In this document: one piece after another, positions 30,544 through 38,751 of the stretch
Layout of the letters: each line of letters starts with the position of its first letter
How positions within the stretch are numbered: the stretch's first letter is position 1
IMG/VR virus record: IMGVR_UViG_3300043256_000370
Location: 1 to 49,521 of that record
Source: a virus
DNA: 49,521 nt
Reading direction: 5' to 3' (one strand)
Translations under genes and position numbers: made by a program
Notes under the pieces: generated by a model
The model's input: only the letters and a program-made list of their open reading frames with translations
Databases searched by the model: none
Told to the model about the DNA's origin: nothing

Positions 30544-33434
30544 TGCCTTTGGGTTATTTTAGTCCGGTACCGGGTGATGATGAAGAGAAAACTATCATTA
30601 GCCCGGTGCAATCGATTGCCGCTGAAACCGCGGTCGCTGAGCCAGCGTTTGTAATGAATGATGAAAATCCTTTTGGTGATGAAGTTGTTGAGCAGGGTCG
30701 GGTTGATCCGGATCAAAATCTTTTTGGTGATACTCCCGTTGAGGATGAAGAAAGTACAGCTACAGGGGCGGCCCTTGGTGCACGGCGCGGCGTTAATGAT
30801 GTGCTCGGGATCCCGACCGATATCACTAATTTGCTTTTTAACAGTTATGATTATGGCCTGGCCAGCTTAACCGGATCTAAGCCAATTCGTGAGGCCGGCG
30901 TCTTTAATCTCGATGAAAGTGGCGGCCAACAGATTTCGCGCACGCTTACGCAGCGCCTTTATCATCCTGACGTTACTGACGCCCGGCTTAATGCTTTGCC
31001 ACCGGATGCAAAAACCGCCGCTCGTTTTGGGCGGATTTTTACTGCCGGCACTACAACAGCATTGATCCCGCTTGTTAAAGCAGCTCAAGCCCTTACGGCG
31101 AAGCAGATCCTTGCACAGCAAATATCAATGACCAAGGGAAATACTGGCGCGGTGCGGGCGGTTGGTGAAAATATCATGGCTACTGCCAGGCGCAATCCCG
31201 GTCAGTTTTTAACCGCTGATGTCATTGCCTCGGCCGGCGCGGCGCAAGGTGATTTTTTGGCGCGGATCTATCATCCGGACAGTGAGATCGCCGGGACTTA
31301 TGGCCAGGTCGCCGGAGGCATTGTTAATCCGGTTGGTTTTATTTACAGCATGGCTCGCAACGCTGGCGGAAAAGTATTTAGCGCTGGCCGGGCTTTAGTC
31401 ACTCCGGCCGGACGTGAACAACAAGCAGCTGATCATTTGGCTAAGATACTGATCAAAGCCGGTGAAGATCCGGCGGCCGTTCGCAGAATGCTCGAGGAAG
31501 TCCCGGCGGAGTTTGCGGGCATCCCACAGTTAACGACCGGGCTCACATCCGGATCGCCGGCTCTCTTGCATCTTGAAAATACTCTCGTCCAGCGCAGTCA
31601 GAATTTCGCCGATTTTAAAGCTGATGCGGTGGACGATACATTCAAATTTCTCCGCAAGCAAATTGATCAGCTTTCTAACAGTAAGGATCCGCGAGCTGTT
31701 AAAATTGCAGCCGAAATGAGAATAACTTATTTTGATGAATTGCTTGCCGGTCGGATTGCTGTAGCACAGAATGAGGCTTCAGAAGCCCTTTCCAGGATCC
31801 CCACAACAGCAACCAAGAGCGAGGCGAGTGCCGCGGTGCATACCGCTACCAAAACAGCGCTTCGCGAAGCCAGGGACGTCGAAAGCGCCTTTTGGGAGGC
31901 TATCCCGAGAGGGACAATAGTTCCGGACACTTCAAATACGCTCAATAAATTTCAGAAAGTTGCATCTCAGTTAACGCGGGATGATAAAATGCCGTTTGCA
32001 AAGACCTTTGCCGACATACTGAATCCGACAACACAGACATCCGCAGGACAAATGATCACCTTAAGATCTCGCCTTCTTGGCGAGGCAAGGGATCTGCGCG
32101 GAGCTAATCAATATAATGCAGCTCGCCGGCTCGATGAGCTCGCCGATGGCATTCTTGCTGACATTAGTAAACTTGAATTGCCGGTTGCCAAAGAGGCCCG
32201 GGACTTTTCAAGAATGCTCAACGATGTTTTTTCCCGGACCTTTGCTGGTAAGGTACTCCGGGTCGATGATGCCGGTGCTGACAGAATTTCACCGGAGCTT
32301 CTTCTTGAGCGGGCATTCGGCGGAGGTGGTACGGCTGCGAATGTTCGTTTCAGGGAGCTTAGCGAAGCGGGCGAGTTCGGCGATCTCGCCCGTAACGCTA
32401 ATGCTCAAATTCAAAATACGGGCATTCCGATCGGTCAGGCCCTTGGTGCGGATGTTTTGACCGCTCAGGAGCGTTTTATCGGCACCATGGCTCAGGCGAC
32501 CGTTAAGGATGGCGTGGTAGATCCACAAAAGCTTGCAGTCTTTATGAATAAAAACACTGAATTGCTCGATCGCTTCCCCGAACTGAAGAATGCGCTTGCC
32601 GATGCCGGCAGTGCGACAAAAGCCTATAAGCAAGTCATAAAAGACAGTGAACGTGCTAGTAAAGCGATGATTAGTAGAACAGCATTCTCCAAGGTAACAG
32701 GCTCAGAAAATGGTGAAATTGTCATCAAATCAATCATGAACGGCCCTAATCCGGAGACTGAATTTGGCCAGTTGATGCGCATGGTTAATACTACTGTCAA
32801 ACGGACCGGCAGCCATGCCGCGACCGAAGGCGCCCGTCACGCCACACTTGACTGGGCAAAAACCAAGGCAACCGGCCCTAGCGGGCTTGATTTCAGACAA
32901 TTAAGAGCTGCTTTATATGATCCGATCTCTGCCAACCGTAAATCGGTCATGTCGATGCTTAGGACTAATAATGCCATGACCGGCGTACAGGCCGGCAATC
33001 TCGAGAAAGTACTCGCTCGCGGCATTGAGATACAGGACGCCATGAGCACCGGGCGCGGTCTTGATGAGCTGATGGGCGAGCCTGATGCAATGTTTGATCT
33101 TATGATCCGCCTGGCCGGTGCCCGGGCTGGTACTGATATTGGTGGTGCGATCGGCGGACAGACTTTGGTTGTCGCCGGCGCGACCAGTAAAGCAGCGCGA
33201 AATGCTTTTGAAAAGGTCCCGGCTGCTCGAATAACTGCGATCATCGATGAGGCGATGCGCAATCCTAAATTCGCCGCCCTATTGCTTAAAAAGGCCCGGC
33301 CGCCTTCCGATCAAGGGCTGTTGAGCAAAATTGGCGGCTTCGGAAAAAGCCTCTTAACTCAAGATCAAATCAACACACAAATAAATGGCTTTTTAATCGG
33401 TGCCGGCATTATCGATAAGGAAACAGATAAATGA
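30543..33434 (+). CDS. Large internal/ejection protein candidate, 963 aa
   Basis: This is the largest protein of the window. It is acidic at the N-terminus, then mainly helical with many Ala/Leu/Lys heptads, with a hydrophobic stretch around residues 880-905 (DIGGAIGGQTLVVAGATSKAARNAF). Its start overlaps the previous stop (TAATG) and its stop overlaps the DUF5675 gene. Its place as last gene of the virion operon and its size match the ejected core proteins of short-tailed phages. The repeat NPFGDEVVEQGRVDPDQ and NLFGDTPVEDEE near residues 40-70 is a short internal duplication. Confidence 0.65.
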   Translation: MPLGYFSPVPGDDEEKTIISPVQSIAAETAVAEPAFVMNDENPFGDEVVEQGRVDPDQNLFGDTPVEDEESTATGAALGARRGVNDVLGIPTDITNLLFNSYDYGLASLTGSKPIREAGVFNLDESGGQQISRTLTQRLYHPDVTDARLNALPPDAKTAARFGRIFTAGTTTALIPLVKAAQALTAKQILAQQISMTKGNTGAVRAVGENIMATARRNPGQFLTADVIASAGAAQGDFLARIYHPDSEIAGTYGQVAGGIVNPVGFIYSMARNAGGKVFSAGRALVTPAGREQQAADHLAKILIKAGEDPAAVRRMLEEVPAEFAGIPQLTTGLTSGSPALLHLENTLVQRSQNFADFKADAVDDTFKFLRKQIDQLSNSKDPRAVKIAAEMRITYFDELLAGRIAVAQNEASEALSRIPTTATKSEASAAVHTATKTALREARDVESAFWEAIPRGTIVPDTSNTLNKFQKVASQLTRDDKMPFAKTFADILNPTTQTSAGQMITLRSRLLGEARDLRGANQYNAARRLDELADGILADISKLELPVAKEARDFSRMLNDVFSRTFAGKVLRVDDAGADRISPELLLERAFGGGGTAANVRFRELSEAGEFGDLARNANAQIQNTGIPIGQALGADVLTAQERFIGTMAQATVKDGVVDPQKLAVFMNKNTELLDRFPELKNALADAGSATKAYKQVIKDSERASKAMISRTAFSKVTGSENGEIVIKSIMNGPNPETEFGQLMRMVNTTVKRTGSHAATEGARHATLDWAKTKATGPSGLDFRQLRAALYDPISANRKSVMSMLRTNNAMTGVQAGNLEKVLARGIEIQDAMSTGRGLDELMGEPDAMFDLMIRLAGARAGTDIGGAIGGQTLVVAGATSKAARNAFEKVPAARITAIIDEAMRNPKFAALLLKKARPPSDQGLLSKIGGFGKSLLTQDQINTQINGFLIGAGIIDKETDK

Positions 33435-33892
33435 GAGTTATCGTATCACGTAATGAGGAATATCAAGGATCCACCATCGGCGAAATGACTGTCGATGGCG
33501 CTCATATTTGCTATACACTTGAGGATGGATATCAGGAAAAAAAGGTCTATGGTGAAACCCGGATCCCGGCCGGTATTTACGAGCTCGAGCTGCAGACGGT
33601 CGGCAGATTTCACGAACGTTACTCAAGAGTAACATGGCTTCCTGAAGGGATGCACCGCGGGATGATCCATGTCAAGGACGTGCCTGGCTTTACCGGGATC
33701 TTAATGCATACCGGGAACACCAAACTCAATACCGACGGATGCCTGTTGGTGGGCAAGGGTTTTTCCAAGCATGACGACGGATTTTTTCTCGAACGCTCGA
33801 GAGACGCTTACAAAATTGCCTACCCTGTTATCGCCGATCAGTTATCCGCGGGTGAACGGGTTTATATTGAATATCAGGATAACGATAGATAA
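33431..33892 (+). CDS. DUF5675 family protein, possible cell-wall-active lysis protein, 153 aa
   Basis: The pattern is that of DUF5675: N-terminal R-x-E-Y-x-x-S-T-I-G-x-x-x-V-D-G (residues 7-23), a hydrophobic strand with TLED (29-32), GETRIPAGIYEL (41-52), MIHVKDVPGFTGILMHTGNTKLNTDGCLLVG (78-108). His93, Asn96, Asp102 and Cys104 are arranged like the H...GN...GC of L,D-transpeptidase-type folds, so a murein-related role is possible but unproven. It overlaps the virion gene (ATGA) and opens the lysis module; no other endolysin was found in the window. Confidence 0.8.
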   Translation: MRVIVSRNEEYQGSTIGEMTVDGAHICYTLEDGYQEKKVYGETRIPAGIYELELQTVGRFHERYSRVTWLPEGMHRGMIHVKDVPGFTGILMHTGNTKLNTDGCLLVGKGFSKHDDGFFLERSRDAYKIAYPVIADQLSAGERVYIEYQDNDR

Positions 33893-33903
33893 GGAAAAAT
33901 ATC

Positions 33904-34059
33904 ATGATTGTTTTTATACTCAGCTTAATACCCTATATACTTGCTGTTCTATGGCTCGCGGAACGTATCGCCAAGTGGATCCCGGATGACGCCACCGGCT
34001 TTTTCGGCGCGGTCCGCAAGATCTGTAAAACGATATCGGTCTATACTGAAAACAAGTGA
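33904..34059 (+). CDS. Small membrane protein of the lysis module, 51 aa
   Basis: Residues about 2-20 (IVFILSLIPYILAVLWLAE) form a TM helix, followed by a positive segment (RIAKWIPDD) and a short C-terminal tail. The ATG follows AAGGAAAAATATC. The stop overlaps the GTG of the next gene. Its size and context suggest a holin-type or lysis accessory protein (inference); the family is unknown. Confidence 0.65.
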   Translation: MIVFILSLIPYILAVLWLAERIAKWIPDDATGFFGAVRKICKTISVYTENK

Positions 34060-34310
34060 GCACCGAAGTTAAACCTTATATGCCTTCAAAACGGTCGCGG
34101 AGAACAGTTGTCCGATCGACATTGATCTTCTGCGCCGTTTGGGTATCTTATATCATCGCTAAAGATACCAATACTCAAACTCACGTCGCCGCCCTTTATT
34201 CCCTTTGTGGCCTCGCGGGAAGTATTGTGTTATGGTATATTCACGGATCTTCAAAAGATACGGCCAGCTACAATGAAACACTGGCAAAAATCGCAGAAAG
34301 TCAGAGATAA
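34056..34310 (+). CDS. Holin-like two-TM protein, 84 aa (GTG start)
   Basis: The start is GTG at 34056, inside the stop of the previous gene (GTGA). A basic N-terminus (PSKRSRR) precedes two TM segments at about residues 18-36 (STLIFCAVWVSYIIA) and 47-63 (ALYSLCGLAGSIVLWYI). Two TM helices with a basic N-terminus, located between a DUF5675 gene and the spanins, is the form of a class II holin; the call is by context and topology. The stop overlaps the i-spanin ATG. Confidence 0.65.
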   Translation: MSTEVKPYMPSKRSRRTVVRSTLIFCAVWVSYIIAKDTNTQTHVAALYSLCGLAGSIVLWYIHGSSKDTASYNETLAKIAESQR

Positions 34311-34828
34311 TGATACCACCATTTGTCGCGAGCTTTGGAGCCAAGCTGATTAAAAACTCCGGTAAATATATATTACTTGGGATCGGCGCGTACTTCCTGT
34401 ACGGCGAACTCCGGACCGTCATCGGTAATTATAAGCAAGAACAGAAGGACATCGGCGCTTATGAATTGGCGGATGTTGTTCATCAAGCGACACTGGCTAA
34501 AAAAGATGCCGAAATCACCGCCCTACAACTTCAGTTAGCCGTTCAGCAAGCCGCCGATGCCAGGAACAAGGCTAAGATTGTTGAGGTGCAAGATGAAAAT
34601 GAAGAATTTAGAATAAGGATCCAGCGCCATGACATTGACGCCATTATTGCAAGCCGCGGCTCAGAAGTTGTTGAGCGTGCTTATACTCGCGGCACTAATG
34701 CTTATTTCAAGCTGTGGAACGACAAAACGCGGGAGCTTGAACACTACAGTATCAACCGAGCAAACGATCTGTCCCCCTTGCTTGAAATTAGACCCGCCAC
34801 CGGCAACCCGGAACGTCCATCAAATTAA
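34310..34828 (+). CDS. Inner-membrane spanin subunit (Rz-like), 172 aa
   Basis: i-spanins anchor in the inner membrane and, with the o-spanin, fuse the two membranes at lysis. Residues about 17-36 (NSGKYILLGIGAYFLYGELR) give an N-terminal signal anchor, followed by a long charged helical region (KQEQKDIGAYELADVVHQATLAKKDAEITALQLQLAVQQAADARNKAKIVEVQ) typical of the periplasmic coiled coil. Another gene starts inside it in a different frame at 34629 (the o-spanin), which is the classical nested Rz/Rz1 arrangement. The start overlaps the holin-like gene's stop. Confidence 0.8.
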   Translation: MIPPFVASFGAKLIKNSGKYILLGIGAYFLYGELRTVIGNYKQEQKDIGAYELADVVHQATLAKKDAEITALQLQLAVQQAADARNKAKIVEVQDENEEFRIRIQRHDIDAIIASRGSEVVERAYTRGTNAYFKLWNDKTRELEHYSINRANDLSPLLEIRPATGNPERPSN

Positions 34829-35018
34829 ATGGATTATTCATCTTGTCGATGATATAACCTATGCTTCGATTACGATCTCGGACTATAATACCCTGGCAGA
34901 GAATAATAAAGAAATGGAAGCCTGGCGCAAAGTCGCCGTAGACCAGCTGAAACAATATCTCGATCAGAAACAAGTCATAATTAAGGTGGAAGAAAATGGC
35001 CCTCAGCACGAAAATTAA
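34629..35018 (+). CDS. Outer-membrane lipoprotein spanin (Rz1-like), 129 aa
   Basis: The o-spanin is an outer-membrane lipoprotein that pairs with the i-spanin. It begins within the i-spanin gene at ATG 34629 (AAGGATCCAGCGCC upstream) and runs 190 bases past its stop. Residues 1-28 are a lipoprotein signal (LLSVLILAALMLISSC; ISSC is the lipobox, Cys29 would be modified), then a Thr/Ser/Pro-rich segment (CPPCLKLDPPPATRNVH) and a helical C-terminus (LAENNKEMEAWRKVAVDQLKQYLDQKQV). It is longer than most Rz1 proteins. Confidence 0.82.
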   Translation: MTLTPLLQAAAQKLLSVLILAALMLISSCGTTKRGSLNTTVSTEQTICPPCLKLDPPPATRNVHQIKWIIHLVDDITYASITISDYNTLAENNKEMEAWRKVAVDQLKQYLDQKQVIIKVEENGPQHEN

Positions 35019-35286
35019 ATGGATATCCGGAATTTGCGCCCTATTGCTTCCGATCGGCGGCGTGAGCGTTGCTATTTGGGCTTTTGCTGATGACGTTCTT
35101 TATACGCAAGCTGAAGCCGATATTCATTTAAGCCAGGATAGCCGTCGGATATGTATTGAGGATGGCGCGAAGCTTGTTATCCTGGAAGCTCAATATCCGC
35201 CTGGATCTGTCATCCCCCCGCATGTTGCAGTCATGATCGCGGAGCTGAGGGAAAGCGTTGCGCAACATTGTGTCAAGCGCGGATGA
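34996..35286 (+). CDS. TM-anchored small protein of the lysis module, 96 aa
   Basis: Residues about 8-30 (KWISGICALLLPIGGVSVAIWAF) are an N-terminal membrane anchor or signal; the rest is a soluble, probably periplasmic segment with two Cys (RRICIEDG, QHCVKRG). It has a good GGTGGAAGAAA upstream and overlaps the o-spanin stop by 23 bases. It may be a lysis accessory protein. The family is not recognised. Confidence 0.65.
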   Translation: MALSTKIKWISGICALLLPIGGVSVAIWAFADDVLYTQAEADIHLSQDSRRICIEDGAKLVILEAQYPPGSVIPPHVAVMIAELRESVAQHCVKRG

Positions 35287-35669
35287 AAACAATCACCGCA
35301 GCTGAATATCAGAAAAAGGTCAAAAAACGAAAATTCCCTGAAGATGATCTATCGATCGAGTGCAATCAGGAATGCGTCCGGCTTTCCAAGCGCCATATTT
35401 TTGACTGGTTTCATGTCCCTAATGGCGGCTATCGGAATAAACTTGAGGCGATCCGCTTCAAAAGAATGGGCGTCCGACCAGGTGTTTATGATTATTGCAT
35501 TCTGCGGCCGCACAAAAGTCCAGGCTGGATCGAACTTAAGATAAAGCCGAACCGACCGTCAGCTGACCAAAAAAAATTCGGCGTGAAGATGGATGAATTC
35601 GGATCTCCCAATTATATCGTCTATAATTTAGAAGAATTTAGGTCGGCGTTAATTTCCATGTTGACATAG
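35283..35669 (+). CDS. VRR-NUC domain nuclease, 128 aa
   Basis: VRR-NUC proteins are PD-(D/E)xK-type nucleases. The pattern fits: a glutamate in the first helix (E27 or E30), then MGVRPGVYDYCIL (62-74) with Asp70, and GWIELKIKPN (81-90) with Glu84 and Lys86 for the (D/E)xK part, then PSADQKKFG (92-100), like the family's LSPxQ. The ATG overlaps the previous stop. It is next to the SNF2-like helicase gene, a frequent pairing in phages; a joint role in recombination, branch cleavage or replication is inference. Confidence 0.82.
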   Translation: MKTITAAEYQKKVKKRKFPEDDLSIECNQECVRLSKRHIFDWFHVPNGGYRNKLEAIRFKRMGVRPGVYDYCILRPHKSPGWIELKIKPNRPSADQKKFGVKMDEFGSPNYIVYNLEEFRSALISMLT

Positions 35670-35687
35670 CTAATCAAGTGCTATACG
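35661..35687 (+). promoter_or_regulatory. Possible promoter for the replication module (TTGACA, TATACG)
   Basis: A perfect TTGACA (35661-35666) lies at the end of the nuclease gene and TATACG (35682-35687) follows at 15 bases, short for sigma70. The ATG of the helicase starts at 35697, leaving little leader, so either the promoter serves the later genes or the match is accidental. Confidence 0.35.
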
Positions 35688-35696
35688 ACTAATTAA

Positions 35697-37508
35697 ATGT
35701 TGTCAGCACTTTCAGAAATCCAGCGAGATAAAATCGCTATCAGAGGCGAATTCGGCGTTGGGCCGCTCATCGCCTCTCTCACCGGTGCGAATTGGGTTAA
35801 AGAAGCCAATTCATACCACTTCCCCAAAACTCCACTCATTGCGCAGGGTATCTTAAATTCTCCGCTTGAATTTCCTGCCGATCAGCGCGAGCAGCTCACA
35901 AAAATTGCTATAAGGTGGCTTGATGAGGAAGCCGTTGGTATTATGCGGGTTATGGACGGTCTTGCTCAGCCGGCCGTCCGGAGAATTGACAGCTGGAACC
36001 ACCAAAAACAAGGTTATCATTTCGGTCGCCATATGGACGGACTTATGCTGGCGATGGACATGGGCACCGGCAAAACCAAAGTCGCCATCGATATCAGTCA
36101 GAATAACCATCATAAATCCCATTTAATCAGCTGCCCGAAATCGGTAGTCGGCGTTTGGCCGCGGGAATTTGCCCGGCACGCGGTCGGCGATTATGACTTT
36201 GCAACGCTGGATCTCGGCGATACCAAGAAAAACCTGAAGGCAGCGGAAAAGTGCGCCCGGATCGCCCGGTGCAAAGGCAAGCCCTTTGTCATCATTGTTA
36301 ATCACGAAAGCGTTTGGAGAACTGTTCTCGGCGAGTGGATCCTTGACCAAGATTGGGATTGCTCGATTTTGGATGAAAGTCACCGGGCCAAGGATCCGGG
36401 CGGCGTGCTCGGGATCTATATTTCAAAGCTGGCATCGATATCAGATCAGCGCATGTGCCTGACCGGGACGCCCATGCCGCATTCACCGCTGGACTGCTTT
36501 TCTCAATACCGGTTTTTGGAACCTGGTCTTTTTGGTATCAACGCCCATAAGTTCCGACAGGGCTTTGCGGTCTTTGAAGAGAAAACCGTCTATAATAATC
36601 TCGATGAGCGCTATGACAAAGCAAAAGCATTGCTGGCTGAATATGAGATGAAAGAGAAGAAGCCGCCGAAAAGCCTGACCGACAAGCTTGCCAAGCTCGA
36701 GCTCGAGCTGATGCCGTACAAAAATGAAAAGGCCGATGTCCACAAAGGGGGGAGATCCATTAACCGTATCGTCGATATCCAGAACGAGAGAGAGCTGAAC
36801 GAAACTTATCAGCGGATCGCCTTCAGGGTAAAGATTGATGATGTGATGGATCTGCCACCAATGACATTCACAACACTTCCTCTCAAAATGGATGCCAAGT
36901 CATATGATAGCTATGCTGATTTAGAGGAGCATTTCTTTGCCCTTGTGGATGAGGGAGAAGTGACTGTCAGCAATGCCCTTACCCGGCTTATAAGGTGCCG
37001 GCAAATGGCGTCCGGATATATCGTCGATGATGATGAGATTATGCGGGATATGTCCACTCATAAGCTTGAGGCGCTGAAGGATATACTCGAGGGCATCGAT
37101 GAGCCGATTATCGTATTTTGTAATTTTACATGGGAAGTTGAGAGATGTCTTGAAATAGCTGTTGCCCAGGGCTTGCGGACCGGTGAAATCACTGGTCGGC
37201 GTCATGACCTTACTCCAACTTCTGAAATGCCGGACGACATTGATTTTATGGCTGTCAATATAAAATCAGGTGGAACCGGCATCGACCTGACCAGGGCGGC
37301 GCTCGCGGTTGATTTTTCACCTACTTTTTCCCTCGGTGATTATGACCAGTCCAGAGCGCGAATACGCCGTCCTGGTCAAACTCGACCAACCCGGATCATT
37401 CAGTTTTCTACTGTAGGAACGATTGAGCCGGTCGTTTATCAAGCCCTAATCAAACGCCGCAAGGCAATCAATTCCGTACTAGAAATGAGGAGCAATGCCA
37501 ATGAATGA
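35697..37508 (+). CDS. SNF2-like superfamily 2 helicase, 603 aa
   Basis: This is an ATP-dependent DNA translocase. Motifs in order: I, MDMGTGKTKVA (about 118-128); II, DESH (about 225-228) inside SILDESHRAKDP; III, CLTGTPMP (about 254-261); V, KSGGTGIDLTRA (about 521-532); VI, YDQSRARIRRPGQTRP (about 550-565), the arginine-rich QxxxRxxRxGQ type of SNF2 proteins. The N-terminal 100 residues resemble the HARP-like or substrate-binding region but this is uncertain. It could remodel forks or help recombination. The start ATG at 35697 has no clear ribosome-binding site. Confidence 0.88.
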   Translation: MLSALSEIQRDKIAIRGEFGVGPLIASLTGANWVKEANSYHFPKTPLIAQGILNSPLEFPADQREQLTKIAIRWLDEEAVGIMRVMDGLAQPAVRRIDSWNHQKQGYHFGRHMDGLMLAMDMGTGKTKVAIDISQNNHHKSHLISCPKSVVGVWPREFARHAVGDYDFATLDLGDTKKNLKAAEKCARIARCKGKPFVIIVNHESVWRTVLGEWILDQDWDCSILDESHRAKDPGGVLGIYISKLASISDQRMCLTGTPMPHSPLDCFSQYRFLEPGLFGINAHKFRQGFAVFEEKTVYNNLDERYDKAKALLAEYEMKEKKPPKSLTDKLAKLELELMPYKNEKADVHKGGRSINRIVDIQNERELNETYQRIAFRVKIDDVMDLPPMTFTTLPLKMDAKSYDSYADLEEHFFALVDEGEVTVSNALTRLIRCRQMASGYIVDDDEIMRDMSTHKLEALKDILEGIDEPIIVFCNFTWEVERCLEIAVAQGLRTGEITGRRHDLTPTSEMPDDIDFMAVNIKSGGTGIDLTRAALAVDFSPTFSLGDYDQSRARIRRPGQTRPTRIIQFSTVGTIEPVVYQALIKRRKAINSVLEMRSNANE

Positions 37509-37869
37509 CGAACACTTTCAAACCGCTGTCGCCGTACCGTCGTTTAACATCGATAGTGCAATCAGCCATATAAGCATTGAGATCGATGTCGCTACTGAGA
37601 CATTAAATATAATTAAACAGATTAACGATGATGTATTTGGCTTTGAAAATAACGAAAAAACGTCTGAAGGAGATAAAAGCCCGCCCGCGCCGAATGCCCT
37701 CGATCGACTTAAGGTTTCTTGCGAGACTTTACACGATGTAAATAGGGAACTTTCCTGTCAGGTGCATCGTTATATAAAAATTATCACACCCGACGGACTG
37801 GTAGGAAGTTCCTGCACCATCGGAGGTGCGCTCAATGCGGCATCGAAGGAGGTCAGGGGAACGCCATGA
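37495..37869 (+). CDS. Hypothetical protein, 124 aa
   Basis: Not recognised. The sequence looks like two helical segments separated by a polar acidic linker (NNEKTSEGDKSPPAPNAL); the second half contains LDRLKVSCETLHDVNRELSCQVHRYIKII. The start overlaps the helicase stop and the stop overlaps the next gene, so it is a member of the same operon. No catalytic motif is visible. Confidence 0.65.
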   Translation: MPMNDEHFQTAVAVPSFNIDSAISHISIEIDVATETLNIIKQINDDVFGFENNEKTSEGDKSPPAPNALDRLKVSCETLHDVNRELSCQVHRYIKIITPDGLVGSSCTIGGALNAASKEVRGTP

Positions 37870-38138
37870 AATCAATCACCGATCCAGAAAATGTCAATCC
37901 TATCCGGGAATGGCGCGAGCGCCATGGCTATACGCGAAGGGATCTCGCTAAAAAGCTCGGTAAAACATCATGGCAAGCCGTCAAAACTTGGGAAGAGGGT
38001 CGCAATTTCCCGAGCCTGTCCGCACTTCGGAAATTATCTGGCGTCATGAAAGTCCCGATACCTCACATTTATGATTGTATCAAAGATGGTACATTAATCA
38101 GAACGGAGGAAGAAAATGATGCTACTTCTGAAGCGTGA
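37866..38138 (+). CDS. XRE-family helix-turn-helix regulator, 90 aa
   Basis: Residues about 9-63 are a typical Cro/CI-type helix-turn-helix: IREWRERHGYTRRDLAKKLGKTSWQAVKTWEEGRNFPSLSALRKLSGVM. The recognition helix is TSWQAVKTWEEG. It lacks an oligomerisation or cleavage domain, so it is a small Cro-like or accessory regulator. AGGTCAGGGGAACGCC is upstream. It lies in the replication operon; its target is unknown, and the palindromic sites at 7739-7991 are a candidate, unproven. Confidence 0.82.
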   Translation: MKSITDPENVNPIREWRERHGYTRRDLAKKLGKTSWQAVKTWEEGRNFPSLSALRKLSGVMKVPIPHIYDCIKDGTLIRTEEENDATSEA

Positions 38139-38751
38139 GGGTCGCAGGACCGGCACCGCTCGCCATGTCCGGGATCTCGGTTTTATGTATCTTGAGCTCA
38201 ATGCGGCAAAAAAGGCGGCACAGATCTTGAAAAAAGAAATCGCTAATTTAAACAAAATCATTAAAGAAGAGAAGAAAATGTCAAAAAAATCTCCGCTGGA
38301 AGCTGAGGGCGATAATACCGGCGTCGCTATACATGTCAGAGAAATGGCCGTTATGGTCATGAGAAAAAATGAGCTCGCTGATGAGCTCGAAGCCATTAAG
38401 GCCCGAATTGCCGAAAAAGAAGAGCCGGCAATGTACCATTTTCAACAAATGGGCTATTCGTCCGTTAAAATAAATGGCATAAATCTCCATCTTCGCCGCC
38501 GAATTGCGGTAGGGAAAAAACCTGAAGTAGAGCCCGAAGAAATGGCCAGAGTATTAGAGGCCGTTGGCATGGGGGATTACGTCAGGCCCTCGGTAAATGA
38601 AATTAGTTTATCGAGCTATTACCGTGAAATTGAAGATCAGTTGATTGCTGATGGAAAGATCCCGGACAACATCGAGGATTTAATGCAACCGGAAGTCCGG
38701 GAAGTCCTTAACATTAATGAAGTTATCACACTAGGAGCAAGAAAAGCATGA
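38116..38751 (+). CDS. Hypothetical protein with internal duplication, 211 aa
   Basis: Not recognised. Residues about 10-45 (RRTGTARHVRDLGFMYLELNAAKKAAQILKK) and about 66-100 (NTGVAIHVREMAVMVMRKNELADELEAIKAR) are two copies of a T-G-x-A-x-HVR helical unit. A second in-frame ATG at residue 55 (38278, GAAGAGAAGAAA upstream) would yield a shorter product carrying only the second copy. The C-terminal part (YHFQQMGYSSVKINGINLHLRRRIAVG) is alpha/beta. A GGAGG site precedes ATG 38116. Located just before the ssDNA-binding candidate, it may be a replication accessory protein. Confidence 0.7.
   Translation: MMLLLKREGRRTGTARHVRDLGFMYLELNAAKKAAQILKKEIANLNKIIKEEKKMSKKSPLEAEGDNTGVAIHVREMAVMVMRKNELADELEAIKARIAEKEEPAMYHFQQMGYSSVKINGINLHLRRRIAVGKKPEVEPEEMARVLEAVGMGDYVRPSVNEISLSSYYREIEDQLIADGKIPDNIEDLMQPEVREVLNINEVITLGARKA

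Noticed and set aside
37866-38138. Lysogeny switch
   Set aside because: Two small XRE proteins exist, but no integrase, excisionase or attachment site was seen, so temperate life is not supported.
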